Shown here: positions 36,458 to 45,919 of the stretch, piece after piece
Numbering within the stretch: the stretch's first letter is position 1
Layout of the letters: each line of letters starts with the position of its first letter
Translations under genes and position numbers: made by a program
Notes under the pieces: generated by a model
Database searches by the model: none
The model's input: the letters and a program-made list of their open reading frames with translations, nothing else
Told to the model about the DNA's origin: nothing
DNA from: Cytobacillus firmus
Lineage (GTDB): Bacteria; Bacillota; Bacilli; Bacillales; Cytobacillaceae
NCBI RefSeq assembly: GCF_023657595.1
Contig: NZ_CP098323.1
Coordinates: 3,496,001 to 3,560,000 of the forward strand
Direction: 5' to 3'
Length of the DNA stretch: 64,000 nucleotides

Positions 36458-37767
36458 ATTTTTTCATTAATGGGCAGATCCAATCTTAATAGATCCTCGT
36501 ATGTTTCCCTTTTAACAACAAGCTTAGCCTCTCCATTTTCAATAAAAACTACAGGAGGCCTTGGGATTCGATTATAATTGTTTGCCATGGAATAACCGTA
36601 TGCGCCTGTACAGAAAACAGCCAGGAGGTCCTGATCACCTGCTTTTGGAAGAGGCAAATCCCAAATAAGCATATCGCCTGATTCACAGCATTTTCCGGCA
36701 ATTGATACTGTCTCTTCCGGCTTATCCAACACCCGGTTTGCCAATACCGCTTCATACTTAGCCTGATAAAGGGCCGGCCTGATATTATCACTCATGCCGC
36801 CATCTACAGCGAGATAATTTCTTACATTTGGAACCTCTTTGCGTGACCCAGTCTGGTATAAAGTTGTTCCGGCATCTCCCACTAGGGAACGCCCCGGCTC
36901 AATCCAAATTTCCGGCATCTTCATGGAAAAATGCTTAGCCTGTTTTTTTACTTCCAGGATAATTTCTTCAACATATTTAGATGCATGAATCGGATCATCT
37001 TCTTCTGTATAGCGGATTCCAAAACCTCCGCCTAAGTTAAGCACTTTAGGTTCATATGCATGTTTTTCTTTCCATTCTGCCATCTTCTCAAAAATTTTCT
37101 TGGCAGCCAAAATGAAGCCTGTTGTATCGAAAATCTGAGAGCCGATATGACAGTGCAGTCCAAGCGTTTCAATCCAGCTTGAATTTAGAGCTATTAGCAG
37201 AGCCTTTTCAGCCTGACCATTCTGCAGGTCAAACCCAAACTTTGAATCTTCCTGACCGGTTAAGATATAGTCATGGGTATGTGCCTCGATTCCTGGCGTG
37301 ACCCTCAGTAAAATTTTAGTTTTAACCGCAAGAGATTCACAGATTTCCTCTAATAATTCCAGCTCATAAAAATTATCGACAACAATACAGCCGACATGAT
37401 TCTTTAGAGCCATCTCAAGTTCTTCTCTGCTCTTATTGTTCCCGTGAAAATGGATTCTTTCAGATGGAAAATCTGCAGCAAGAGCAGTGTATAACTCTCC
37501 GCCTGATACCACATCCAATGATAGTCCTTCTTCATCTACAAGCTGAACCATTGCTACTGTTGAGAAAGCTTTGCTCGCATATGCAACTTGTGCTTCTATT
37601 CCAAGCTTTTCGAAAGTTTCCTTAAATCCCCTTGCTCTATCTCTTATTAATGCCACATCATATACGTATAAAGGTGTTCCAAATTGACCGGCGAGTTCGA
37701 CTGTATCCATACCGCCAATTTCAAGATGCCCTTTGTCATTTGCCTTCATGGTGCCGTGAAAAAACAT
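36448..37767 (-). CDS. lysA: Diaminopimelate decarboxylase LysA
   Basis: PLP enzyme that converts meso-diaminopimelate to lysine, the last step of lysine synthesis. The 439 residues match B. subtilis LysA. The PLP-lysine region (AYASKAFSTVAMVQLV), the HCHIGSQIFD and EPGRSLVGDAG phosphate-binding segments and the CCESGDML active-site cysteine region are present. GGGGG precedes the ATG. A CTCGGG/CCCGAG hairpin (37787-37810) lies shortly upstream. Followed in transcription order by nothing; a terminator separates it from ypuA. Confidence 0.95.
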   Translation of the reverse strand: MFFHGTMKANDKGHLEIGGMDTVELAGQFGTPLYVYDVALIRDRARGFKETFEKLGIEAQVAYASKAFSTVAMVQLVDEEGLSLDVVSGGELYTALAADFPSERIHFHGNNKSREELEMALKNHVGCIVVDNFYELELLEEICESLAVKTKILLRVTPGIEAHTHDYILTGQEDSKFGFDLQNGQAEKALLIALNSSWIETLGLHCHIGSQIFDTTGFILAAKKIFEKMAEWKEKHAYEPKVLNLGGGFGIRYTEEDDPIHASKYVEEIILEVKKQAKHFSMKMPEIWIEPGRSLVGDAGTTLYQTGSRKEVPNVRNYLAVDGGMSDNIRPALYQAKYEAVLANRVLDKPEETVSIAGKCCESGDMLIWDLPLPKAGDQDLLAVFCTGAYGYSMANNYNRIPRPPVVFIENGEAKLVVKRETYEDLLRLDLPINEKIKN

Positions 37768-37941
37768 GGTTCCCCCTCTTCCTTTTCCTCGGGTGTCATT
37801 GCCCCCCGAGACTGATCAATTTATGAAAGAAATAGACAGCATCCCAAGAGACTGTCTATTCTGTTTCCTTTAATCCTTTATTTAATTAAAAAAACTTTAC
37901 CATATTTCGTGTATCTTAGCAATCGGCATTACGCGTATTTC

Positions 37942-39426
37942 TTATTTTACAGGCTGCTTGTAACGATTTTTAGTCTGGACAATGCTTGGCCGTATTTTAG
38001 AGCCCGGCATCGAACGGCGAATCAGGATTTGGGTTAAAGCCACCGGGCTGAATGGAATAAACGGCCAAAGATATGGTGTGTTTAATGATTTGATGCTTGC
38101 AAGCAGAAGAATGGTCAGTGTAAGCCCTACTACCAAGCCTGGTGTATGGAAAATCGCGACAGCAATAAGCAGGCCAAGTCTTACAATCTTATTGGCAATA
38201 CTCAATTCATAGCTCGGCGTTGCAAATGTTCCGATTGCTGCAAGCGCTACATACAAGATGACCTCGGGCACAAACAAACCAACATCAATAGCAATTTGCC
38301 CGATAAGTACTGCTGCGATCAAACCCATTGCGGTTGAAAGCGGAGTTGGCGTATGAATAGCGGCAATCCTTAGAAATTCAATCCCGACATCGGCAAGGAA
38401 CAGCTGGACAATGACAGGAATATTCGTTTCTTCATTAGGACCGACAAACGCAATTCTTTCAGGCAGGAGTGAAGGCTCCAAAACGAACAAAAACCAAAGC
38501 GGAAGCAGCACAATCGATGCCATTAAGCCTAAGAAACGAATCCAGCGGAGAAATGTGCCGACAGCTGGCGATTGCCTGTATTCTTCCGCATGCTGTAAAT
38601 GATGAAAATAAGTAGTAGGTGTTATAATGACACTTGGTGAAGTATCAACGAATACAATAACATGCCCCTCAAGCAAATGGGCTGCTGCCACATCGGCCCT
38701 TTCCGTATACCGGACCAGCGGGAAAGGATTGTATCCCTGTTTCAATATAAATTCTTCAACTGTTTTATCAGCCATGGTAATTCCATCTATTTCAATTGCC
38801 TTTATTTCTTTTCTAATTAAATCAACTAAATCTTTATTGGCAACATCTTTAATATACCCGATGGCAACATCTGTTTTTGACCTTTCTCCTACGCGCATTA
38901 TTTCAAACCGGAGTCTTTCATCCCTAATTCTTCTGCGGGTTAAGGCAGTGTTTACTATAATATTTTCTACATAGCCATCTCTTGATCCGCGGACAACTTT
39001 TTCAGTATCCGGCTCCTGAGGAGTTCTGCCGGGATAGCTTCTGACATCGATGACAAGCCCTTCTCCCTCTCCCTCGCCCACAACTACAATTAGGCCTGAA
39101 AGCACCTGATCGACCAGCTCATCCATTGTTTTAATGTGCTCAATTGATTGATGCCTCAGTCTGTTTTCAATGATTTTAAATAGATTAGCGGAAAGTTTTT
39201 CACTGTCATTGATCCCAACCAGTCCCTCAATGATGGCAATAATGAAACTTGTATCCGTTAATCCATTAATATAATAGAAATGCACATCTTTCCTTAATAT
39301 CGTTAGCTTTCTGACACCTAGATCGAAGCTATCTCCCAGACCGACTCTTTTTTTCATATATTTTTCAATTTCATGTACAGATTCAAAAATGGGTGTCTTA
39401 TCTTCCTTCGTCTTGCTTTGTGCCAT
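37942..39426 (-). CDS. spoVAF: Stage V sporulation protein AF (GerA-A family)
   Basis: Spore inner-membrane protein related to germinant-receptor A subunits; works with germination in a forespore-expressed operon. The 494 residues have a hydrophilic N-terminal half (residues about 1-270) and a C-terminal half with about five membrane helices. Conserved GERKAT-like region ([26 protein letters not shown]). The ATG at 39426 follows AAAGGAG. Its start overlaps the end of spoVAEA. Confidence 0.92.
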   Translation of the reverse strand: MAQSKTKEDKTPIFESVHEIEKYMKKRVGLGDSFDLGVRKLTILRKDVHFYYINGLTDTSFIIAIIEGLVGINDSEKLSANLFKIIENRLRHQSIEHIKTMDELVDQVLSGLIVVVGEGEGEGLVIDVRSYPGRTPQEPDTEKVVRGSRDGYVENIIVNTALTRRRIRDERLRFEIMRVGERSKTDVAIGYIKDVANKDLVDLIRKEIKAIEIDGITMADKTVEEFILKQGYNPFPLVRYTERADVAAAHLLEGHVIVFVDTSPSVIITPTTYFHHLQHAEEYRQSPAVGTFLRWIRFLGLMASIVLLPLWFLFVLEPSLLPERIAFVGPNEETNIPVIVQLFLADVGIEFLRIAAIHTPTPLSTAMGLIAAVLIGQIAIDVGLFVPEVILYVALAAIGTFATPSYELSIANKIVRLGLLIAVAIFHTPGLVVGLTLTILLLASIKSLNTPYLWPFIPFSPVALTQILIRRSMPGSKIRPSIVQTKNRYKQPVK

Positions 39427-39988
39427 AATAGCCGCTCCTTTCCAATACAAGTTCTACTGCCTTTTTAGTAATTGGTGATCCTGCATCATAATGATCTTTT
39501 TTGGACATCTTCCCGATATCGCCAATCCCCACGATTATCGGGACATCCAGCTGATCAAGACAATAAACGGTATCACCATTGATTCTGCCTGTTTCCATCT
39601 CGGGAACTCCAAACTTATCAACTCCGTAGGGGGTTAATTCGCCATTATTATCAATACATACATCTACTTTTGTCCATTCAGCCTGTCTTGTTTTTGAGGC
39701 AACAGCTATGATTCCCAGAACATCGATATCCCTATGGCACGCAACATATTTCAGCGCATTCTCCCCAGCTCCCTCCCCGATAAACCCGCTGTCATCAAAC
39801 ATGACCAGCACAGGATCGTGGGAGACTTTTTTTATCAGCTTGACGATTTGCTGACCGGTTAAGATTGAAGGATTTCCATGCGACAAGGATAAACATCTTC
39901 CCCCAATTTCCTGAGCAACAAGCTCAACTGTCTTCCTTGCAAAATCGTCTCCATCTGTTATAAGAATGACGTGCCTCCGTTCATCCAT
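39398..39988 (-). CDS. spoVAEA: Stage V sporulation protein AEA
   Basis: Small soluble protein of the spoVA operon, role in dipicolinate transport or germination not settled. The 196 residues ([29 protein letters not shown]) fit SpoVAEA. The ATG at 39988 follows AAAGGA. It overlaps spoVAF by 29 bases, so the two are coupled. It directly follows spoVAB; spoVAC, spoVAD and spoVAEB are missing from between them. Confidence 0.88.
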   Translation of the reverse strand: MDERRHVILITDGDDFARKTVELVAQEIGGRCLSLSHGNPSILTGQQIVKLIKKVSHDPVLVMFDDSGFIGEGAGENALKYVACHRDIDVLGIIAVASKTRQAEWTKVDVCIDNNGELTPYGVDKFGVPEMETGRINGDTVYCLDQLDVPIIVGIGDIGKMSKKDHYDAGSPITKKAVELVLERSGYYGTKQDEGR

Positions 39989-40039
39989 AGCGGTTTTTCC
40001 TTTCCGAATCCTCATTTTTAAATATGCTCAGCCGATTGC

Positions 40040-40462
40040 TTATTTATTTACAAAATAAATCCATTGAAACAGTGATCCGAACACCTTTCCAAATACAAAT
40101 GCCATTAATAAAATCGCAATTTTCCCATCCACTCCGATTCTTTTCGCAAGGATTGGAAAAACATTCAGCACTTCAGTTAAAGCAGCTGCCAGCATGCCAA
40201 TAAATATGCCCGAAGCAAGCCCAATGGGTATTAGTAACAGGGCTGTCAGGTGGAAAACCGGATTCCATAAAGTTGCCAGTGCACCAGCCAAAGCCCCCAT
40301 TATAACTGCAGCTTCATAATAATGGATCATCTTCATCGTTTTGCTCAACTGGGTAAGCCTTGGGATAATGCCCAAAACAGCCAGGAAAGCAACAAAACCA
40401 GAACCAACAGCGAGCCCGCCTGAAAATCCTATGATCATTACCAGGACAACATTAATGGTCAT
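40040..40462 (-). CDS. spoVAB: Stage V sporulation protein AB
   Basis: Membrane protein of the spore DPA uptake operon, made in the forespore. The 140-residue protein is hydrophobic, with about four helices and the conserved SGGLAVGSGFVAFLAVLGIIPRL near the N-terminus. An ATG at 40462 overlaps the spoVAA stop region; a TTG just upstream is an alternative. Confidence 0.88.
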   Translation of the reverse strand: MTINVVLVMIIGFSGGLAVGSGFVAFLAVLGIIPRLTQLSKTMKMIHYYEAAVIMGALAGALATLWNPVFHLTALLLIPIGLASGIFIGMLAAALTEVLNVFPILAKRIGVDGKIAILLMAFVFGKVFGSLFQWIYFVNK

Positions 40463-41072
40463 CAAGATACTTCATACTCTCCTTGTTTTCTTTCAACGCA
40501 ACATAGTTATCAAGATCAAGCTGATAATTGAACATTTCTACTTCCAGTGGGCTTGGCTCCTCGTTCAGCCGCTTCTTAAAAACATGGTTAAAGAAAATGA
40601 TCATGCCAAGCCCCAGGCCAATCGAATAGGGGATTTGAAAAATGAGAGGCCTGCTGTCCACTTCCCCGGTTATGAGAGTGTAAATTCTAAGCTGTACAGC
40701 CTGCATGCTCACGTCTTCATGAAAATTCATAATGGCGAGGGCAGCACCTATGAACAGAAGCAGCCAAACCAGCAGAAATAGAGGAAATGATACTTTACGC
40801 TTCTTTGTAACAACCTCAACTATCGCTTGAGCAGGCCCGATCGACTGGACTTCAATGTTTGAAAATATCCGGGTTATGCTCCTAATTACCTTCATAACAT
40901 CAATTACCACAATATTCCGGTCCTGCTCGCTTACTTGATAAAGCGGAAGTGCACAAAGCTTTTCGTAAATGTCATCATCGGCAATGACCTGTGCAATATC
41001 TTTCAGCAGTATTCTCTGATTGGGCCGTATTTGCAGCCGATGCCGCAAGCGAATATAAACTGTTTTTTCCAA
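40452..41072 (-). CDS. spoVAA: Stage V sporulation protein AA
   Basis: First gene of the spoVA operon. The 206-residue protein, equal to B. subtilis SpoVAA in length, has a soluble N-terminal domain (VYIRLRHRLQIRPNQRILLKD) and a membrane helix near 115, then a second near 165. The TTG at 41072 gives this length and lies behind GGAAGTGAG; longer reading from 41090 adds six residues. Confidence 0.85.
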   Translation of the reverse strand: MEKTVYIRLRHRLQIRPNQRILLKDIAQVIADDDIYEKLCALPLYQVSEQDRNIVVIDVMKVIRSITRIFSNIEVQSIGPAQAIVEVVTKKRKVSFPLFLLVWLLLFIGAALAIMNFHEDVSMQAVQLRIYTLITGEVDSRPLIFQIPYSIGLGLGMIIFFNHVFKKRLNEEPSPLEVEMFNYQLDLDNYVALKENKESMKYLDDH

Positions 41073-41150
41073 TATGCTCACTTCCCACAAAGTGATATCC
41101 TCTTCGAAATTGATCGCCTATTTGGAGCTTTTCGCTTTTGTGTCTATATT

Positions 41151-41157
41151 TAGTATG
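41151..41157 (-). promoter_or_regulatory. Possible SigG/SigF -10 element before spoVAA
   Basis: Minus-strand CATACTA matches the forespore -10 CATNNTA. No clear -35 was found. The B. subtilis spoVA operon is SigG-dependent. Confidence 0.4.
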
Positions 41158-41207
41158 AGTTACATATATTAGCTTCATGAACTCCAATAATTGGCTGTTA
41201 GACAAAA

Positions 41208-41253
41208 AAATGAAAGACCGGATGGATTTAAATATCCATCCGGTCTTTCATTT
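41208..41253 (-). terminator. Strong terminator overlapping the end of sigF
   Basis: 20-bp stem, arms 41208-41227 and 41234-41253, with T residues after it on the minus strand. The 5' arm on the transcript encodes the last codons of sigF. Confidence 0.9.
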
Positions 41254-41986
41254 GCTGTAGTATCTTTTTTTCCAGACGCGACACCTGCACCTGGGAAATG
41301 CCAAGCCTTGCCGCCACTTCGGATTGAGTCTGATCTTTATAGTAGCGCAAGTAAACAATCAGTCTTTCCCGCTCATCCAATTCACGGATCGCTTCTTTTA
41401 ATGCTATTTTATCAAACCATTTTCCTTCATTTCCATCATCAATCTGATCGAGCAGTGTAATGGGATCTCCGTCGTTTTCATATACTGTTTCATGTATAGA
41501 AGAAGGGATCCTGCTTGCTTCCTGGGCAAGGATAATATCTTCAGGAGAAATTTCCAGGAACTTGGAAAGCTCTGTAACGGTTGGGATGCGTCCAAGCGTT
41601 TTTGATAACTCGTCTTTGGCTTTCCTGATTTTATTGCCCATTTCCTTTAAAGAACGGCTTACTTTTACCGTTCCATCATCCCGTATAAACCTTTGGATCT
41701 CTCCGATAATCATTGGAACCGCGTAGGTCGAAAACTTTACATCATAACTGAGATCAAACTTATCAACCGATTTCAATAAGCCGATACAGCCAATCTGGAA
41801 GAGGTCATCAGGTTCATATCCTCTATTCAAGAATCTCTGAACGACAGACCAGACAAGACGCATATTTTTTTGAACAATTCTGTCCCTTGCACCCTGATCT
41901 CCGCTTTGGCTTTGCTTTATTAGCTCCTTGACTTCATTGTCCTTTAAATAGGTTTGGCCCTTCTCTGCTTTAACCTCCACATCCAT
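41228..41986 (-). CDS. sigF: Sporulation sigma factor SigF
   Basis: First forespore-specific sigma factor. The 252 residues have sigma-70 regions 2 (NMRLVWSVVQRFLNRGYEPDDLFQIGCIGLLK), 3 and 4 (RLIVYLRYYKDQTQSEVAARLGISQVQVSRLEKK). Held inactive by SpoIIAB until released by SpoIIAA. Last gene of the spoIIA operon, 12 bases after spoIIAB. GGGAG precedes the ATG. Confidence 0.96.
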   Translation of the reverse strand: MDVEVKAEKGQTYLKDNEVKELIKQSQSGDQGARDRIVQKNMRLVWSVVQRFLNRGYEPDDLFQIGCIGLLKSVDKFDLSYDVKFSTYAVPMIIGEIQRFIRDDGTVKVSRSLKEMGNKIRKAKDELSKTLGRIPTVTELSKFLEISPEDIILAQEASRIPSSIHETVYENDGDPITLLDQIDDGNEGKWFDKIALKEAIRELDERERLIVYLRYYKDQTQSEVAARLGISQVQVSRLEKKILQQMKDRMDI

Positions 41987-41998
41987 AGCAAGACTCCC

Positions 41999-42439
41999 TT
42001 AATTGCATAGCATTTTACTATTTGATAAATGCTTCCTTAATCGGATCTCTGTGCCTATTCCCGGCTGCGATTTGATTTCAATTTCGTCCATGAAATTTTC
42101 CATGATGGTAAAGCCCATACCTGATCTTTCCAATTCAGGTTTTGTTGTAAATAATGGCTGCCGTGCTTCTTCCACATCCATAATCCCAAGGCCTTTATCC
42201 TTAATGGTCAGATCAATAAATCCATCTTCAATCAGGACAGAAATATAGACAACCCCATTAGGATCATTTTCATAGCCATGAATAATGGAGTTGGTTACAG
42301 CTTCAGAAACGACCGTTTTAATTTCTGTAAGTTCGTCCATTGTCGGATCAAGCTGGGCAATAAAGGCAGCAACAGTGACACGGGCGAATGATTCATTTTG
42401 GCTAAGCGCACTGAATTCGAGGTTCATCACATTTTTCAT
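41999..42439 (-). CDS. spoIIAB: Anti-sigma-F factor and kinase SpoIIAB
   Basis: Serine kinase and anti-sigma factor that binds SigF and phosphorylates SpoIIAA. The 146 residues have the GHKL ATP-binding motifs [15 protein letters not shown] (N box), DKGLGIMD (G1) and [13 protein letters not shown] (G2). It lies between spoIIAA and sigF with short gaps, in the same operon. Confidence 0.96.
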   Translation of the reverse strand: MKNVMNLEFSALSQNESFARVTVAAFIAQLDPTMDELTEIKTVVSEAVTNSIIHGYENDPNGVVYISVLIEDGFIDLTIKDKGLGIMDVEEARQPLFTTKPELERSGMGFTIMENFMDEIEIKSQPGIGTEIRLRKHLSNSKMLCN

Positions 42440-42442
42440 CGT

Positions 42443-42793
42443 TCAGGCAACCCCCAATCTTTGCAGTGCGTTTTCTTCTGTCGGTTCTAAACGGATTATC
42501 TTAAATAAACCCGACATATCAAATAGTCTCTGCACTGCTGGAGAAATCGCACAAACAACCATTTCACCATGCTTCTGTTTAATTTGTTTGTAGCGGCCCA
42601 AAATCACTCCAAGCCCTGAACTATCCATAAAAGAAAGCTGCTCAAGGTTTAATATAATATGATGGATGTCATAATCTTCAATCGCCTTTGTCGCCTGTTC
42701 ACGCAGTTCATCTGCCGAATGATGGTCCAGTTCCCCGCTTAAACGAATACATAAGACATCATGCTTTACTTCCAAATTAATGTTAAGACTCAC
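42443..42793 (-). CDS. spoIIAA: Anti-anti-sigma factor SpoIIAA
   Basis: STAS-domain protein that frees SigF when unphosphorylated. The 116-residue protein contains [19 protein letters not shown], where the middle serine is the SpoIIAB/SpoIIE target. The GTG start at 42793 follows AGGAGG and gives the B. subtilis length; upstream codons to 42823 are an extension without a better site. A short ORF ends in its ribosome site. Confidence 0.95.
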   Translation of the reverse strand: MSLNINLEVKHDVLCIRLSGELDHHSADELREQATKAIEDYDIHHIILNLEQLSFMDSSGLGVILGRYKQIKQKHGEMVVCAISPAVQRLFDMSGLFKIIRLEPTEENALQRLGVA

Positions 42794-42806
42794 TATCTTA
42801 GCCTCC

Positions 42807-42845
42807 TTATCTGGTATCCGCACTGAAAAAGCCGCTAATGCTCAT
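42807..42845 (-). CDS. 12-codon upstream ORF before spoIIAA
   Basis: ATG with GGAGG six bases upstream, reading [12 protein letters not shown], then TAA inside the spoIIAA ribosome site (TAAGGAGG). Could be translated to open or block the spoIIAA site. No homologue recognised; expression is unproven. Confidence 0.4.
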   Translation of the reverse strand: MSISGFFSADTR

Positions 42846-42911
42846 GCTTTTCCTCCGGATAGGATAATCCGGAATCTTATAAACTTCCGGTATCCGCCCT
42901 TATAGTGAGTC

Positions 42912-42939
42912 AATTTCGATGCCTGTAGCTTCATTTCCT
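42912..42939 (-). promoter_or_regulatory. Possible SigH promoter of the spoIIA operon
   Basis: Minus-strand AGGAAAT (42939-42933), 14-base spacer, CGAAATT (42918-42912), similar to the SigH pattern. B. subtilis spoIIA is SigH-dependent. Confidence 0.4.
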
Positions 42940-43009
42940 TCCTGGAGACAAAACTAGTGTATTTTCGCTAAAAATAATAATCATAGGGATGTTTTTCGAC
43001 AAAAATAAA

Positions 43010-44173
43010 TTATTCAATTTTTGAAAATAACCCCATGGATCGTTTAAACAATGTCCACCATGATGCTTCACTGCTGTCTTCTTTAGAAACTAAAGGACTT
43101 TCAACTAAGACTTTTCCATCCTTTTTCAAAGTTAATGTTCCGATCTGATCACCCTTTTGGACAGGAGCTTTAATTTTTTTATTTAAAGTAATCTTCTGTT
43201 CAATTTCTTTAATGCTTTCACCTTTTTTAGTTAAAAGGGAAATCGGTTCACTGGTCAGGGCTTCAACCATCTTTTTTTCGCCTTTGCTGACTTCTACTTT
43301 TCCAAGAACGTGATTTCTTTCGTACATTGGGTGTGTCTTATATTGGCTAAATGCAAAGTCGAGCATTTTAGTCACTTGGGCATTGCGTTCTTTTGATGTC
43401 GGTGCGCCAAAAACAACGGCTATAACCCGCATTCCGTCTTTCTCGGCTGTTGCCGTCAGACAGTATTTTGCCTCAGAGGTAAAGCCGGTTTTGAGGCCAT
43501 CAACACCAGGATAAAAACGCACAAGGCGATTTGTATTGACCAGCCAGAATTTTTTATCTGTGTCTTCACGAAGATAGGCTTCATATGTGCCCGTATAATC
43601 AGTTATTTTCTCATATTTAAGAAGCTCTTTGGCCATTATGGCCATATCATGTGCAGTACTGTAATGTTCCTTAGCTGACAGGCCTGTAGGGTTTTGGAAT
43701 TGGGTATTTTTCAGCCCTAATTCCTTTGCCTTTTTATTCATCATTTCAACAAAAGCTTCTTCTGAACCGGCAATTCTCTCAGCCATTGCAACGGATGCAT
43801 CATTGCCGGAACCAATGGCAATCCCCTGCAGCATTTGCTTGGTGGTCATTTCTTCACCTGGCTCCAGGAAGATTTGCGAACCGCCCATTGATGCCGCATA
43901 TTCGCTTGTCCGGATTTTCTCATCCCATGACAGTTTTCCTTCATCTATCGCTTCCATAATTAAGAGCATGGTCATGACTTTTGTCATGCTGGCAGGCGGA
44001 AGCTGTTCACCGCTGTTTTTTTCATACAATACCGAACCGGTATCACGCTCGATAAGAATTGCGGACTTCACATTATCCGCTAAATCTGCGCTGCTTTCTC
44101 TTGCAAACCCGGAAGGAGCAAAGATTGTTGCCATTAATAATGCTATTAACATTAATGAGACGAGTCGTTTCAT
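43010..44173 (-). CDS. dacF: D-alanyl-D-alanine carboxypeptidase DacF
   Basis: Penicillin-binding carboxypeptidase of the forespore that, with DacB, controls cortex cross-linking. The 387 residues have a signal peptide (about 1-24), PASMTKVM (SxxK), SGNDAS (SxN) and DGLKTGFTSEAKYC (KTG). The ATG at 44173 follows GGAGG; the open frame to 44275 is extended without a site. In B. subtilis also upstream of spoIIAA. Confidence 0.93.
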   Translation of the reverse strand: MKRLVSLMLIALLMATIFAPSGFARESSADLADNVKSAILIERDTGSVLYEKNSGEQLPPASMTKVMTMLLIMEAIDEGKLSWDEKIRTSEYAASMGGSQIFLEPGEEMTTKQMLQGIAIGSGNDASVAMAERIAGSEEAFVEMMNKKAKELGLKNTQFQNPTGLSAKEHYSTAHDMAIMAKELLKYEKITDYTGTYEAYLREDTDKKFWLVNTNRLVRFYPGVDGLKTGFTSEAKYCLTATAEKDGMRVIAVVFGAPTSKERNAQVTKMLDFAFSQYKTHPMYERNHVLGKVEVSKGEKKMVEALTSEPISLLTKKGESIKEIEQKITLNKKIKAPVQKGDQIGTLTLKKDGKVLVESPLVSKEDSSEASWWTLFKRSMGLFSKIE

Positions 44174-44203
44174 CACACAATACCTCCATTCTTTATAGCC
44201 TCC

Positions 44204-44231
44204 ATTTTTTCCAGTTAAAGAAAATTTATAC
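44204..44231 (-). promoter_or_regulatory. SigF/SigG-type promoter of dacF
   Basis: Minus-strand GTATA (44231-44227), 14-base spacer, GGAAAAAAT (44212-44204), which fits GYATA and GGNNANANT of the forespore sigma factors. Confidence 0.55.
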
Positions 44232-44276
44232 AGTTCAGTAAGACTAAAAAAAATTAAACAGTCAGCTCCACGCAAA

Positions 44277-44306
44277 AAAGCCGCCGGATATCACCCCGGC
44301 GGCTTC
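44277..44306 (-). terminator. Terminator of pdp
   Basis: AGCCGCCGG/CCGGCGGCT stem with a six-T tail on the minus strand. Confidence 0.9.
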
Positions 44307-44317
44307 TTGATTCAGTA

Positions 44318-45622
44318 TTATTCAGTTATTTCTTCATGAATTAATACTGGTGCCTCCACATTTTCAGTGGAGAGTGTAATGTTTTCATAAAGCATAGTTC
44401 TTACTTCTTCTACATTTTCGAAATTGCTGCAGATGGTGACGAGAGATTCGCCCTTCTGTACACGGTCGCCGATTTTCTTTCTTAAAATCAGGCCGACAGC
44501 CAAATCAATTTCTGATTCCTTTGTTGCTCTTCCTGCTCCCAATAGCATGGCTGCAGTTCCAATTTCATCCGCAACAATCTCAGAAACATAGCCATCCTGC
44601 TTAGCTTCTAATTCAAATGTATATTTTGCCTGTGGCAGTTTCTGCGGATCATCGACAACTGACGCATCTCCGCCTTGTGAGCTTAGGAATACTTTAAATG
44701 TTTCTAAAGCTGAACCATCCTTCATAGCATTCTCTAATTTTTCGCGCGCTTCCTTCAATGAATCCGCTTTTTTCGCAAGGAAAACCATATGGCTACCAAG
44801 GGTCAGGCAAATCTCAGTAAGATCTTCAGGTCCTTCGCCTCTTAATGTATCGATAGCTTCCTTTACTTCAAGGGCATTGCCAATGGCATATCCAAGCGGC
44901 TGGCTCATATCTGAGATGACAGCCATTGTGTTTCTGCCAACATTATTTCCAATGCGGACCATCGCTTTTGCTAATTCACGTGAATCGTCAAGTGTCTTCA
45001 TAAATGCGCCGGCGCCTGTCTTAACATCAAGGACAATGGCGTCAGCACCTGCAGCGATTTTTTTGCTCATAATCGAGCTTGCAATCAGAGGAATACTGTC
45101 CACTGTGGCTGTTACATCGCGCAGTGCATATAACTTTTTGTCTGCTGGCGTTAAGTTCCCGCTCTGGCCAATGACTGCAATTTTATTTTGATTAACAAGC
45201 TTAATAAATTCTTCATTCTCTATTTCAACATGGAATCCTTCAACAGCCTCAAGCTTGTCGATTGTTCCGCCTGTATGTCCAAGGCCGCGCCCTGACATCT
45301 TCGCAACCGGAACACCTACTGCAGCTACAAGCGGGCCCAGTACGAGTGTTGTCGTATCACCTACACCGCCAGTTGAATGTTTATCTACTTTAATTCCTTC
45401 TATTTTGGATAAGTCGATTTGATCACCGGACTCTACCATTGCCATAGTTAAGTTGGCTCTTTCATTCTCTGTCATCCCCTGGAAGAAGATTGCCATTGTT
45501 AATGCACTTACCTGATAATCCGGGATTGAACCGTCTGTGTATCCTTTAATGACAAATTGAATTTCTTCTGCCGTTAACTCCAGTCCGTCTCTTTTCTTTT
45601 CAATAAGATCCACCATTCTCAT
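44318..45622 (-). CDS. pdp: Pyrimidine-nucleoside phosphorylase
   Basis: Splits uridine and thymidine to base and (deoxy)ribose-1-phosphate. The 434-residue protein has the phosphate-binding signature [20 protein letters not shown] and [16 protein letters not shown], plus a C-terminal domain with [19 protein letters not shown]. Its length matches B. subtilis Pdp (433). Start is the ATG that reads MRMVDL at 45622. The ribosome site is weak. Adjacent to, but not cotranscribed with, pupG. Confidence 0.93.
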   Translation of the reverse strand: MRMVDLIEKKRDGLELTAEEIQFVIKGYTDGSIPDYQVSALTMAIFFQGMTENERANLTMAMVESGDQIDLSKIEGIKVDKHSTGGVGDTTTLVLGPLVAAVGVPVAKMSGRGLGHTGGTIDKLEAVEGFHVEIENEEFIKLVNQNKIAVIGQSGNLTPADKKLYALRDVTATVDSIPLIASSIMSKKIAAGADAIVLDVKTGAGAFMKTLDDSRELAKAMVRIGNNVGRNTMAVISDMSQPLGYAIGNALEVKEAIDTLRGEGPEDLTEICLTLGSHMVFLAKKADSLKEAREKLENAMKDGSALETFKVFLSSQGGDASVVDDPQKLPQAKYTFELEAKQDGYVSEIVADEIGTAAMLLGAGRATKESEIDLAVGLILRKKIGDRVQKGESLVTICSNFENVEEVRTMLYENITLSTENVEAPVLIHEEITE

Positions 45623-45697
45623 CAGCAAACACCACTTTCATTTATTCATTTCTTATGGCTTTAGTCTAATCGATTGTTGTTTTGCTTAAAAAGTCAG

Positions 45698-45876
45698 CCC
45701 GTTGATTTCAGCAGCTTTCCGCGGGGAGGAACGGGAGCCTCCTCGGCTTCGCCTGTGGGTCACCCGACCCCTCTCCTCCCGCAGGGCATTGAATAAGCTC
45801 CCTCGAATGAACACCGCACGAAGAAAATGCGATAGTATTTTCGAGGATCAAGTACCCTCCGCTCCAATAAACTCAG
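45698..45876. repeat. Intergenic repeat element, copy B
   Basis: Starts CCCGTTGATTTCAGCAG and ends GCTCCAATAAACTCAG. It is longer than A and C because of a GC-rich middle (45711-45800). Its right part (CACCGCACGAAGAAAATGCGA, TTTTCGAGGATC) is shared with copy C. No gene in the pdp-pupG gap. Confidence 0.75.
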
Positions 45877-45919
45877 TTATTAAACCAAGTTAGCAGCATA
45901 ACCGCCAAAATTACTAAGC

